From positions 62,001 through 126,000 of the forward strand of contig JBGUXP010000011.1 in NCBI GenBank assembly GCA_045222295.1: 64,000 bases of DNA, read 5' to 3'. Within the stretch, counting starts at the first letter, position 1. Every line of letters starts with the position of its first letter. The position numbers and the translations under genes are program-made. This DNA is from Colimorpha sp045222295. Its GTDB lineage: Bacteria; Bacteroidota; Bacteroidia; Bacteroidales; P3. Positions 30,988 through 38,890 of the stretch are shown one piece after another. The notes below the pieces were generated by a model. That model saw only the letters and a program-made list of their open reading frames with translations, was not told the origin of the DNA and ran no database searches.

Positions 30988-31562
30988 TGCTTTTTCGGTT
31001 TTGAAACGGGCAGCTCTTCCACATACAGCACGCGGTTCTGGACACAATATTGAAGCTTGTCCTTGTTCTTGTTGAACCACACTTTCCATTCGTTGCGAGA
31101 CTGGTGCGAGATATAGCACCACCCCACGAGGTCGCCGTCACCGCTGTTGCGAATACCAGTAATCAGTTCGAAGTTGTAGACGATTTTCTCCGCCTCGTGA
31201 GAAAGAGGGTAACGGTAGATGTCGGGGGAGTTCAACTTCTCCAGTCGTGCGAGGAAAACCTGTTGTGCCCGTGCATTGTACCTTGGACAATCATGCCTAC
31301 GAAAACGTCCGTCGGGAGAGCTCCACTGTCGTACCATGCCATTCCCCAAAGGCAACTCATGATAGTTCGGCGAGGCATATCCCGAAATGCTCCAATAGGA
31401 ACACCTCACTGTCAGCGATGTGTCATGGTCGAGAAGCCAAGCTTCGGGTCTCCATGCACCCAAATCCTGAGCTGGGAGATGGGTGGCAAAAGAGCCCAGC
31501 AGGAGGCACAAAAATAGCGTCTGTTTGATGCCGGCAGGATGCCGGCGGTCCAGTGTTTTCAT
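30984..31562 (-). CDS. Secreted protein, function unknown (operon gene 4)
   Basis: This 192-residue protein starts MKTLDRRHPAGIKQTLFLCL, with the hydrophobic stretch LFLCLLLGSFATHLPAQ as a signal peptide. The first charged residues (DRRHPAG) are encoded by a GC hairpin repeat (about 31530-31552), so the original start may have been further in. The mature part has Trp- and Tyr-rich segments (SYWSISGYASPNYHEL). No family is recognised. Start 31562 is 2 bp from the upstream stop. Confidence 0.7.
   Translation of the reverse strand: MKTLDRRHPAGIKQTLFLCLLLGSFATHLPAQDLGAWRPEAWLLDHDTSLTVRCSYWSISGYASPNYHELPLGNGMVRQWSSPDGRFRRHDCPRYNARAQQVFLARLEKLNSPDIYRYPLSHEAEKIVYNFELITGIRNSGDGDLVGWCYISHQSRNEWKVWFNKNKDKLQYCVQNRVLYVEELPVSKPKKQ
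31530..31552. repeat. GCCGGC hairpin repeat at the start of a gene
   Basis: GATGCCGGCAGGATGCCGGC followed by GGTCC contains GCCGGC twice and can fold on itself. It resembles the hairpin at 13820-13836 and encodes the N-terminal DRRHPAG residues. Confidence 0.55.
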
Positions 31563-31564
31563 CT

Positions 31565-32053
31565 TTATTTGCGGTATTGTTCCCAATATCGTTGCAGTTT
31601 CTTTTTGAGGCGGAAAGTGTCGTACAAATCGGGCGACACCCTGTAGGTCACACCGTCACGGACAGGTATCTCTATCCAATGCCTGATTCCTAACGTCTCT
31701 GGCCAAAACTCAAACACATTCTCAGTTGCGCTGTTGAATCCTTTGATGGTGTACCACGGCAGCGCCACGTTGCGAACTGCCTCCCATTTCCCATGCTTTT
31801 TTCGTTCAGCACGGGTTAGCAGCAGAGATTTTTCGGAGACGACGATTTTGTCCCCGAAATGTAGCAGCCACGAGACAGCCGCATAGACACCAAACGCTAT
31901 TGCGAAGCCGAACAGCAGCCAGTGCCACCACAACACATCGGCCGAAAATAGGACGTACAAAAACAAGGCATCAGCAAAAACAGTCACTGCCGCCATCAGC
32001 ATGACGCTGACGGTTGTTCTATATCTTTTGATGGTATGCTGTTCCTTATTCAT
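31565..32053 (-). CDS. Two-helix inner-membrane protein, function unknown (operon gene 3)
   Basis: This 162-residue protein has two hydrophobic helices (VSVMLMAAVTVFADALFLYV and WWHWLLFGFAIAFGVYAAVS) and a C-terminal soluble part (about 90 residues) with a basic end (FRLKKKLQRYWEQYRK). The layout resembles small PH-like membrane proteins, but I cannot confirm that. ATG 32053 overlaps the stop of the preceding gene; ATG 32059 is also possible. Confidence 0.68.
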   Translation of the reverse strand: MNKEQHTIKRYRTTVSVMLMAAVTVFADALFLYVLFSADVLWWHWLLFGFAIAFGVYAAVSWLLHFGDKIVVSEKSLLLTRAERKKHGKWEAVRNVALPWYTIKGFNSATENVFEFWPETLGIRHWIEIPVRDGVTYRVSPDLYDTFRLKKKLQRYWEQYRK

Positions 32054-32792
32054 AATCAATGTCTATTCCGTCGATGCCCATCAATGTGCTGCCCTCGACC
32101 TTGATGAGGTCGTAGCCCCTGAGGTGGCTGTCAATGGTGAAGAGTCTCAAAAAATTGGTGTCCGTGTAGCGGTAGAGCCCCCTTGCTTTGTCCACGAGCC
32201 TCATTTCCACCGCCTCCACCGCGTCGCCAGCCTCATACTGGAAGCGGTAGCTGCCGTCGGGCAGCATTTCCACTTTCTTCAGCTGGTAGGGGTAGAAGTC
32301 GCCACAGGCAGGGATGATGGCCCCGTCGGACAGGTAGAGTCCGCAACGCCCCTCCTGATAAAGGTAGTATTCCCCATTATATTTACAGACCGGATACCAG
32401 TGACGAGGTGTATCGTTCAACCGAACGGGCGAGAATACTACATCCATTGTCGCCAGATTGTCAGTGTAGTCCCTGGCGGTGATGGACTGCATCATATTCA
32501 GACTGCTGTCGTATGCTGTCGTTCCTCGGCGCATCAGATAGTAGGACAATTCTATCTCATTGTCGATTCCGTCCTCCTTGCCTGCCAACACACAGCTTTT
32601 GTACAGCACCGTCCGTCCCTTCTCCATGAAAGGTTTCTTGATTTCCCAATAGCCACGGTCGTCTGCCCACAGAGTGTCCACATTTGTCTCAGAAATGATA
32701 TCGATAGGGGCGCTATTTGCCGTCCCGCTCTTGCAGGCGGTCGTCATTCCGACGGCGCACACCATCGCGCATAGTATAAGTTTTGTTCTCAT
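32046..32792 (-). CDS. Lipoprotein, function unknown (operon gene 2)
   Basis: This 248-residue protein has a lipobox (VGMTTAC, then KSGTANS). The mature part is beta-rich with many short hairpins (KYNGEYYLYQEGRCGLYLSD) and two Cys besides the lipid anchor. I do not recognise it. Its start overlaps the stop of the small membrane gene by ATGA, and its stop overlaps the next gene. Translation of the set is likely coupled. Confidence 0.72.
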   Translation of the reverse strand: MRTKLILCAMVCAVGMTTACKSGTANSAPIDIISETNVDTLWADDRGYWEIKKPFMEKGRTVLYKSCVLAGKEDGIDNEIELSYYLMRRGTTAYDSSLNMMQSITARDYTDNLATMDVVFSPVRLNDTPRHWYPVCKYNGEYYLYQEGRCGLYLSDGAIIPACGDFYPYQLKKVEMLPDGSYRFQYEAGDAVEAVEMRLVDKARGLYRYTDTNFLRLFTIDSHLRGYDLIKVEGSTLMGIDGIDIDYE

Positions 32793-33025
32793 CTTGTCAC
32801 TATCAGCAAGTATACGGTAAGGCTTAATATGATAACGAGAGATAGGAAATAGGTGACAATCATACTTTTTGAGAAAATGCCACCTTTTCTATAGTTTGTT
32901 TTTAGGTTCTGTAGCCAGAGGAAACCATATTTTATACGACAATAAAGAGCTGCTATCAGATGAATGACAGCAATGGGGAAAAACCAGTTCCATATAGTCA
33001 GTACTGTGTCAAATGTATTTGTCAT
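32789..33025 (-). CDS. Small two-helix membrane protein (operon gene 1)
   Basis: This protein has 78 residues from ATG 33025, with hydrophobic helices at FFPIAVIHLIAALYC and IVTYFLSLVIILSLTVYLLI, separated by a basic loop (KTNYRKGG). An earlier ATG at 33067 adds 14 polar residues and cannot be excluded. No family recognised. The -7 promoter element is not obvious upstream, where the 160 bp to the divergent blaI-like gene are AT-rich. Confidence 0.6.
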   Translation of the reverse strand: MTNTFDTVLTIWNWFFPIAVIHLIAALYCRIKYGFLWLQNLKTNYRKGGIFSKSMIVTYFLSLVIILSLTVYLLIVTR

Positions 33026-33228
33026 TTTGTTTATTAACGTTGCATAACAGATATTATTGTCTGCCATTGATACAGCATCATCGCGAGTTTCGCCCTCTCT
33101 ATATACTATTATAACAGGTTTTTTGCCGAATCTCTACAAGCGTCCTCCTTTTTTAACAAAAAAATTCTTCCACACACAATATTTATTTTAAATCATCGTT
33201 TCTTAACTAAGAAAATAATTACAAAACT

Positions 33229-33594
33229 ATGAGTAAAATCAATTCCAAAGAACTGACCAAGGCTGAAGAGCAGGTAATGCAGGCCATTTGGAAGATTGGG
33301 AAAGGGTTTGCCAATGAGATTTTTGCGGAGGTAGAAGCAAATGTGGCATACAATACGGTGCTGACAGTGGTGCGCATCCTGGAGCAGAAAGGGTTTGTGG
33401 CACACGAGACCTTCAACCGCAGCAATCGCTACTACCCGCTCATCAGCCGCGAGGAGTATATGCAGCAGATGCTGGGCAGCATTGCGCACCGATTCTTCAG
33501 CTCGTCGCCCCGGGCTTTGGTAAGTTTTCTCGTCGACCGCAAAGCGGTGACGCTTGAAGACCTGGAATCTATCACTAAAGAAATTGAGTCATGA
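33229..33594 (+). CDS. BlaI/MecI/CopY family transcriptional repressor
   Basis: This 121-residue winged-helix protein has LTKAEEQVMQAIWKIGKGFA, then VAYNTVLTVVRILEQKGFVA and RSNRYYPLISREEYMQQML. It matches BlaI-type repressors that leave DNA after cleavage by a membrane-bound metalloprotease sensor. The sensor gene follows with a 4-bp overlap. The target is probably its own operon; no clear operator palindrome was found in the 160 bp upstream. Confidence 0.92.
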   Translation: MSKINSKELTKAEEQVMQAIWKIGKGFANEIFAEVEANVAYNTVLTVVRILEQKGFVAHETFNRSNRYYPLISREEYMQQMLGSIAHRFFSSSPRALVSFLVDRKAVTLEDLESITKEIES

Positions 33595-35216
33595 TACGCT
33601 GGATCCTTTTCTCAACATTGGCTACGGGAGTCTTCTATGGACTTTACCTGTTGCTTTTCCGTCGCGATGCCCATCTGCAGCTGCGCCGCTACTACCTAAT
33701 GGGAACATTGGCATTCAGTCTCGTATATCCTCTGGTGCGTATGCCCGAGGTGATGGAGGTGGAATGGTCTCATCCTAGCTTCTTGCTCCAGACTTACTCC
33801 ACAGTCAGCTCGCCGGAGGCTTCCCTCACCCTTGACCTTGGAGAGCAACCAACGGCAGCAGCATCCGAAACGGATTGGTCGTGGTTGCCATTGTCAGTAT
33901 GGCTGGCGGGTTGTGGAATCCTGCTCCTTATGCTGCTGGTGCAGTTTGGATTACAGATGGCACGGCTGCATCGAAAGCCCGCTGTGATGTACCTCGACAG
34001 CGAGATGGATTCCTACTCCTTCTTCAACCATATAATAATAGGTACGCGCACGATGAGCGACGAGGAGCTGAGACTGGTGCTGGCTCACGAGAGAGAACAC
34101 GTACGCCAGAGGCACACCCTCGACGTGCTGCTGATGCGTTTCATGTGTTGCATGGCATGGTTCAACCCTTTCGCATGGCTTATGCTGCACGAGTTGCGCG
34201 CGGTGCACGAGTATCAGGCCGACGCAGCAGTGCTAACAACTTTCTCAGGACACACTCCCTCCCCCCTGCGTGGTACTCCCCCTAACTTAGGGGGAGAGCT
34301 TGATAGCCATCCCAACACCTCCCCTAAGTTAGGGGAGGTGGATGCCGAAGGCGGACGGAGGAGTGTGTATCTGCACCTGCTCTTCAAGCAGACCACAGGA
34401 TTCGGATATGGCCATATCACCAATAATTTCAACAGTATCAACCTCAAAAAACGCATCACCATGATGAACAAAACAAAATCGCGCTTCGGCGCATGGAAAG
34501 CATTGGCGGCGCTGCCCGTGGCGGCGCTGCTGATGATGGTAGGATGTCAAAACACCCCCCTGACGGGCGACACCCTGGACACAAAAAAATACAATATCCC
34601 CGACGGATCCTACCTGGTATCGGATGGCCACGTAAGTTATGTCGATGTCTTCAAGGATGGCCGCCTGATAAGCCGCCACTTGGACGGGCTGGTGGAGATA
34701 CCCCTCGACAAAATTGGTGAGATGGACATTCTCAACGAAACAAACTCGCTAGCCACTGTCGACAAGGCTGCGGAGAAGCACAAAGAATACAAGTATGTCC
34801 GCGTGATAAGACTTAAGAATATGGCAGAGCCTCCCGAAGTGATGACCGACTATTATGAGCTGTGCTACAGCAACGACAGCACCTGCCAAGTAGCCAGGGA
34901 GATTGAGGGCGAGAGCGTATCCACCCTACCTACATACATAGGTGGAGAGGAAGCCATGTACAAGTACATTGCCGAGAACCTGCGCTACCCAGAGCAGGCC
35001 AAGGCCGACGGCATCGCCGGCAGGGTGCAAGTCTCTTTCGTCATTGAAAAAGACGGTAGCGTCACCGACGTGGAAGTCGTGCGTGGCATTGGCCACGGCT
35101 GCGACGAGGAGGCAGTGCGCGTGGTCAAGTCGATGCCACGCTGGACGCCCGGCACGCTCTTCGGCAAGCCCGTCCGTGTGCATTACAACATGCCCTTCGC
35201 ATTCAAATTACAATGA
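33591..35216 (+). CDS. BlaR1-like M56 metallopeptidase with TonB C-terminal domain
   Basis: This protein has 541 residues. N-terminal membrane helices flank the zinc site HEREH (residues 166-170) with the downstream ELRAVHEYQADAAV giving the third ligand. This is the M56 antirepressor fold. A further hydrophobic segment (ALAALPVAALLMMVGC) leads to a periplasmic part. The last about 90 residues are a TonB C-terminal domain (VQVSFVIEKDGSVTDVEVVR, CDEEAVRVVKSMPRWTPG). Residues about 220-259 come from a palindromic element inserted in frame. The stimulus is unknown; the TonB-like end is common in Bacteroidota sensors. Confidence 0.88.
   Translation: MIRWILFSTLATGVFYGLYLLLFRRDAHLQLRRYYLMGTLAFSLVYPLVRMPEVMEVEWSHPSFLLQTYSTVSSPEASLTLDLGEQPTAAASETDWSWLPLSVWLAGCGILLLMLLVQFGLQMARLHRKPAVMYLDSEMDSYSFFNHIIIGTRTMSDEELRLVLAHEREHVRQRHTLDVLLMRFMCCMAWFNPFAWLMLHELRAVHEYQADAAVLTTFSGHTPSPLRGTPPNLGGELDSHPNTSPKLGEVDAEGGRRSVYLHLLFKQTTGFGYGHITNNFNSINLKKRITMMNKTKSRFGAWKALAALPVAALLMMVGCQNTPLTGDTLDTKKYNIPDGSYLVSDGHVSYVDVFKDGRLISRHLDGLVEIPLDKIGEMDILNETNSLATVDKAAEKHKEYKYVRVIRLKNMAEPPEVMTDYYELCYSNDSTCQVAREIEGESVSTLPTYIGGEEAMYKYIAENLRYPEQAKADGIAGRVQVSFVIEKDGSVTDVEVVRGIGHGCDEEAVRVVKSMPRWTPGTLFGKPVRVHYNMPFAFKLQ
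34251..34368 (+). repeat. Palindromic repeat element, copy B (in frame in the BlaR1-like gene)
   Basis: This 118-bp element is bounded by CACACTCC and GGAGTGTGT, with internal palindromes CTCCCCCTAACTTAGGGGGA and CTCCCCTAAGTTAGGGGAG. It encodes HTPSPLRGTPPNLGGEL and TSPKLGEVDAEGGRRS. Orientation relative to the reading frame is the same as in copy A. Confidence 0.88.
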
Positions 35217-35923
35217 GACAAATCTTCACAATCTCATTGCTCAGTGTCCTCCTGTTGGCGGGCTGCGGTGCGTCGCGGCCCGTCAGCAGCGAGGTCTGCG
35301 ACTGCCAGCAGGCGGTCCGGGTGCCCGACAAGGCGTTCCGCACCTTCCTCGTCGACAAGGGCTTCGCCGTGAAGGCGGGCTGGCACACGCTGAAGCCCAC
35401 TGCCAAGGGCTGTGCCCTGACGGCACTGGAATGCTACGAGCAAGGCATCCATTCGCTGAAAGGCATAGAGATGTTTCCCCAACTGGAGCAGGTCACCTGC
35501 AGCGACAATCCTCTTGTGGAACTGGACCTCAACTCTCTGCAACGTCTGCAACGCCTCTACGGCCTTAACCTGCCTTTACAGAGCATCACCATCGACAGTT
35601 GCCATCACCTCCAACATATCGAGTTAAGCCACACCCAGCTCGACACCTTCAACCTATCCCCTTTCCCCGAACTGGAGTTCTTTTACTGCATCTTCTCACC
35701 GATGAGAAGCCTAAACCTTTCGCCCTGCCGCACACTCAAATCGCTCTACATCCGAGGCACACAAATCCGCACAGTCGACCTGCGTCCATGCTCCAGTTTA
35801 TTAGAGTTTCATGCCCTCGACACCCCCTTGGAGCACATCATCGTCTCCCCCGAGCAATACCAGTCGAACATAAAAGTGTCGGTCGAGGATAGCGTGAAGA
35901 TTATCACAAAACAAATCCCCTAA
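35213..35923 (+). CDS. Leucine-rich-repeat lipoprotein
   Basis: This 236-residue protein has a lipobox (VLLLAGC). The mature part has LRR-like units of about 21 residues (PQLEQVTCSDNPLVELDLNS, LQRLYGLNLPLQSITIDSC, LKSLYIRGTQIRTVDLRPC). Such repeats usually serve protein binding. It starts on an ATGA overlap with the sensor gene, so it belongs to the same operon and may be its output or its sensor partner. Confidence 0.82.
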   Translation: MRQIFTISLLSVLLLAGCGASRPVSSEVCDCQQAVRVPDKAFRTFLVDKGFAVKAGWHTLKPTAKGCALTALECYEQGIHSLKGIEMFPQLEQVTCSDNPLVELDLNSLQRLQRLYGLNLPLQSITIDSCHHLQHIELSHTQLDTFNLSPFPELEFFYCIFSPMRSLNLSPCRTLKSLYIRGTQIRTVDLRPCSSLLEFHALDTPLEHIIVSPEQYQSNIKVSVEDSVKIITKQIP

Positions 35924-35974
35924 AACATCCCCCCATTAAAAGGGAGAGACCAGTCTGCTTCATCTGTTATCCTG

Positions 35975-36036
35975 CATTTGTTCGGTACTTGTTCGGTATT
36001 TGTTCGGTGAATAACCGAACAAATACCGAACAAATG
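35975..36036. repeat. Inverted repeat built from TTGTTCGGTA direct repeats
   Basis: Three direct copies of TTGTTCGGTA(C/T) at 35978-36008 face two inverted copies (ACCGAACAAAT) at 36014-36036. The 23-bp right arm pairs perfectly with 35986-36008 apart from the outer end. The stem is long and uninterrupted by genes, between the LRR gene and the HAD gene. Confidence 0.85.
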
Positions 36037-36133
36037 ATGAACGACAATTGGACTAATGTACTACCATCTACCAGCGGGAAATGATTGTGCGAGGGCACAA
36101 TAAACACAAAAAAAAAGCGTTTTGGAGAAAGAC

Positions 36134-36727
36134 ATGGAACAGAAAAACATCATTTTTGATTTCGGGAACGTGCTGGTGCAGTGGCATCCGGAGCAGATAT
36201 ACGGCAAGTATTTCGGCGACGAGGCAAAGGCGTGGTGGTTCCTGCGGCATGTGGCCGACAACGAGTGGCGTCTGCGTGTCGATGCCGGTGAGAGCATGGA
36301 TGCTTGTATCCGCGAGCAGCAGGCCAAGTTTCCCGACTACGCGGAGGCCATCGGGCTCTACCGCTCGAAATGGCGCGAGATGCTCACCAATGAGGTCCCT
36401 GGCATGCGGGAGCTTCTCTGCCAACTGTCAACTGCCAACTACCAACTCTATGGCCTCACCAACTGGAGCATGGAGACCTTCCCCGAGGCGAGAGAACGAT
36501 TCTCTATCCTACAACTAATCGACCACTATGTCGTCAGCGGTGCAGAAGGCTATGTGAAGCCCGACCCTAGGCTGTTCCAAATCCTCCTCGACCGCTATCA
36601 ATTGAAAGCCGAAGAGTGCATCTTCGTCGACGACAACCCGGACAACGTCGCCGCCGCCAGAAAACTTGGCATGCAGGGTATCGTGTTCCGCGGAGCTGAT
36701 GATTTTCGAAAACAACTTGGATTATGA
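36134..36727 (+). CDS. HAD-family phosphatase, YihX-like
   Basis: This 197-residue protein starts IIFDFGNVLVQWHPE, the D-F-G-N-V motif I variant of the YihX-like HAD group. Motif II is YGLTNWSMETF, motif III lies in EGYVKPDPRLFQ, and motif IV is IFVDDNPDNVAAA. YihX dephosphorylates sugar phosphates such as alpha-glucose-1-phosphate; the substrate here is unknown. Residues about 95-106 (CQLSTANYQL) come from CAACT heptamer repeats just before motif II. Overlaps the next gene by 4 bp. Confidence 0.85.
   Translation: MEQKNIIFDFGNVLVQWHPEQIYGKYFGDEAKAWWFLRHVADNEWRLRVDAGESMDACIREQQAKFPDYAEAIGLYRSKWREMLTNEVPGMRELLCQLSTANYQLYGLTNWSMETFPEARERFSILQLIDHYVVSGAEGYVKPDPRLFQILLDRYQLKAEECIFVDDNPDNVAAARKLGMQGIVFRGADDFRKQLGL
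36418..36449 (+). repeat. 7-bp tandem repeat (CCAACTN type) inside the HAD gene
   Basis: TGCCAACTGTCAACTGCCAA then CTACCAACTC: four heptamers with the CAACT core, in frame. Confidence 0.8.
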
Positions 36728-37140
36728 ACAAGACTACCGAACAGGCACGCCGTGTGTTTCAACAGGACCGATATGCCACTGACCTCACTGGCATCGAAAT
36801 ATCCTTTATCGGAGAACATGAGAGCCGCTGCACGCTGACCGTCGACGACCGCCACCGCAACGCACGCGGGGCTGTCATGGGAGGTGCTCTCTTCACTCTC
36901 GCCGACTTCGCTGCTGCCGTGGCCGCCAACAGCGAGGACATACACGAAGACGCCCCTCTACATTGGGTCTCTCTCGACGCCACCATTCACTACCTCTCCC
37001 CCAGTCTGGGAGACCGCCTGGAAGCCGTCTGCATCCCTCTTAAAACCGGTCGCACTACAGCTCTTTACCAGACGATAATAGAAAGTCCCGACAACGGCAA
37101 ACGCTATGCCATTGTCGAGACAACTATGATTTACGTGTAG
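36724..37140 (+). CDS. PaaI-type hotdog thioesterase
   Basis: This 138-residue hotdog protein has RHRNARGAVMGGALFTLADF, the G-x-x-x-G-G-x-x-x-x-L-A-D pattern with the catalytic Asp, and LDATIHYLSP. It hydrolyses acyl-CoA thioesters; the substrate is not readable. Overlaps the HAD gene by ATGA. Confidence 0.85.
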   Translation: MNKTTEQARRVFQQDRYATDLTGIEISFIGEHESRCTLTVDDRHRNARGAVMGGALFTLADFAAAVAANSEDIHEDAPLHWVSLDATIHYLSPSLGDRLEAVCIPLKTGRTTALYQTIIESPDNGKRYAIVETTMIYV

Positions 37141-37145
37141 CTTCT

Positions 37146-37934
37146 TTATTCGCTCCTGCGAACACTCTTGTATCCGCTCATCAGGCCCGTTGTGGCGCTG
37201 CCGATGAAAGCCAGAATCTGCTTGCCCTCATCAGTATTGCCATATTTCTCCTTCACCTGTTCCACGGCGTCAGTGACATTCAAGCCCTTGACAAATATGT
37301 AGCGATAGATATCGCTGATGCGATTGATGCTCTCCTGCGAGAAACCACGGCGCTGGAGGCCAAGGCTGTTGACACCACAATACTGGATGGGATAGCGGGC
37401 AGCCTTTACATAGGGCGGGATATCCTTGTCAATCAAAGCACCTCCTTGGGTGATGACGTGAGAACCGATATGGATAAACTGCAGGCAGGCGGTCTTGCCA
37501 CCAAGGATGACATAGTCTCCCATGATGATGTGACCTGCCAAAGTAGCATTGTTGGCCAGCACACAATTGTCGCCCACCACACAGTCGTGAGCCACATGCA
37601 CATAGGCCATCAACAGGTTGTTGTTTCCGATAACGGTCTTACCGCTGGCAGCGGTGCCACGGTGGATGGTGCAGCACTCACGGATGCTGTTATTGTCACC
37701 TATCTCAACGGTGGAGTATTCGCCTGCAAACTTCAAGTCCTGTGGGACTGCGGCGATGACAGCACCAGGGAAAATTTTACAGTTCTTGCCGATGCGGGCG
37801 CCGGGGAAGATGGTCACATTGGGACCAATCCAAGTTCCGTCGCCAATCTCCACGTCCTCATAGATGGTGGTGAAATTCGAAATCTTTACGTTCTGGCCAA
37901 TTTTGGCATCAGGATGAAGGTCGTATAAAGTCAT
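37146..37934 (-). CDS. lpxA: Acyl-ACP--UDP-GlcNAc O-acyltransferase
   Basis: This 262-residue left-handed beta-helix protein is built from hexapeptide repeats (VKISNFTTIYEDVEIGDGTW, IGPNVTIFPGARIGKNCKIF). It has the LpxA signature MAYVHVAHDCVVGDNCVLAN with the catalytic His, and NSLGLQRRGFSQESI in the C-terminal helical region. It performs the first step of lipid A synthesis. The gene lies 6 bp after lpxC and is transcribed with it. Confidence 0.94.
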   Translation of the reverse strand: MTLYDLHPDAKIGQNVKISNFTTIYEDVEIGDGTWIGPNVTIFPGARIGKNCKIFPGAVIAAVPQDLKFAGEYSTVEIGDNNSIRECCTIHRGTAASGKTVIGNNNLLMAYVHVAHDCVVGDNCVLANNATLAGHIIMGDYVILGGKTACLQFIHIGSHVITQGGALIDKDIPPYVKAARYPIQYCGVNSLGLQRRGFSQESINRISDIYRYIFVKGLNVTDAVEQVKEKYGNTDEGKQILAFIGSATTGLMSGYKSVRRSE

Positions 37935-37940
37935 TATATA

Positions 37941-38879
37941 TTATTTGTTTGTTTCTTGATTGGGATGTTCTTTCATGTAGTCCATCAGAAAGCAGGCGAA
38001 GGCGTTGTTGGCCTTGTGGCCCGGCTTGTAGATGGAGAAGTGTGCGTTGAGCATACATCCTGCCAACCTCACGTCACCCACGAAGTCGAGCAGCTTGTGG
38101 CGTGCCGGCTCATTTGGGTAATAGGGGTTGGTGGTATTGAGCACACCGTCGTGTACCTTGAAGTTGTTGATGTCCTTGTTGAAGATTTTGCCGAGGCGTT
38201 TGAGTTGCCGGGGTTTGAGTTCCTCATTGACATAGACGAGGGCATTGTCGAGGCTACCGCCTTTGATGAGGTTGAAGCGTAAAAGAGGCTCAATCTCATG
38301 GAGGAAAACAAAAGTGCGGCAAGGAGCAATACCCGCAGGATACTCCGAGAGGTCATTCATATCGGCCTCCTGACGACCGATGACACTGTTAGGAAAGTCT
38401 ATCTCGCAATGTACCGAGAAGTGGTCGCAAGGCTCGAGGTCAAAGACCGACCCTGTGGATTTGTACTCGAAATGCAGGGGTTCCGTGAAGGTGTAGTATT
38501 TGCGTGGCGCAGCCATGGTGCGCACCCCTACACGAGCCAACTCAAGCATCCAAGGACGCGACGAGCCATCGATGATAGGCACCTCACCGCCGTCGAGTTC
38601 CACCAGTGCATTGTCGATGCGCATGCCGTGCAATGCCGACATCAGGTGTTCGATAGTGGCTATCGACTGGCGTCCAGTTCCCAACGTCGTGCCACGCGAA
38701 GTGGTGCCCACATTAGTTGCCAACGCCTGCTGGGTGATAATATTGGTACGGTCGGTACGACGGAAGGCAATGCCGAAATCCTCAAAGGCGGGCTTCACCG
38801 TCACCGTTACCGTGCGACCGGTATGCAGACCAGGGCCTGTCACTCGAAATTCTTTCTGTATGGTTGTTTGGTTATCCAT
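37941..38879 (-). CDS. lpxC: UDP-3-O-acyl-GlcNAc deacetylase, not fused to FabZ
   Basis: This 312-residue zinc enzyme has TGPGLHTGRTVTVTVKPA, SIATIEHLMSALHGMRIDNA with the first zinc His, APCRTFVFLHEIEPLL, LIKGGSLDNALV and ARHKLLDFVGDVRL with the second His and Asp. It commits UDP-GlcNAc to lipid A. In Bacteroidota LpxC is commonly one chain of about 460 residues with FabZ at the C-terminus. Here the protein stops after the LpxC part (HPNQETNK), so FabZ must be encoded elsewhere. Confidence 0.93.
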   Translation of the reverse strand: MDNQTTIQKEFRVTGPGLHTGRTVTVTVKPAFEDFGIAFRRTDRTNIITQQALATNVGTTSRGTTLGTGRQSIATIEHLMSALHGMRIDNALVELDGGEVPIIDGSSRPWMLELARVGVRTMAAPRKYYTFTEPLHFEYKSTGSVFDLEPCDHFSVHCEIDFPNSVIGRQEADMNDLSEYPAGIAPCRTFVFLHEIEPLLRFNLIKGGSLDNALVYVNEELKPRQLKRLGKIFNKDINNFKVHDGVLNTTNPYYPNEPARHKLLDFVGDVRLAGCMLNAHFSIYKPGHKANNAFACFLMDYMKEHPNQETNK

Positions 38880-38890
38880 TCAAAACAGGT

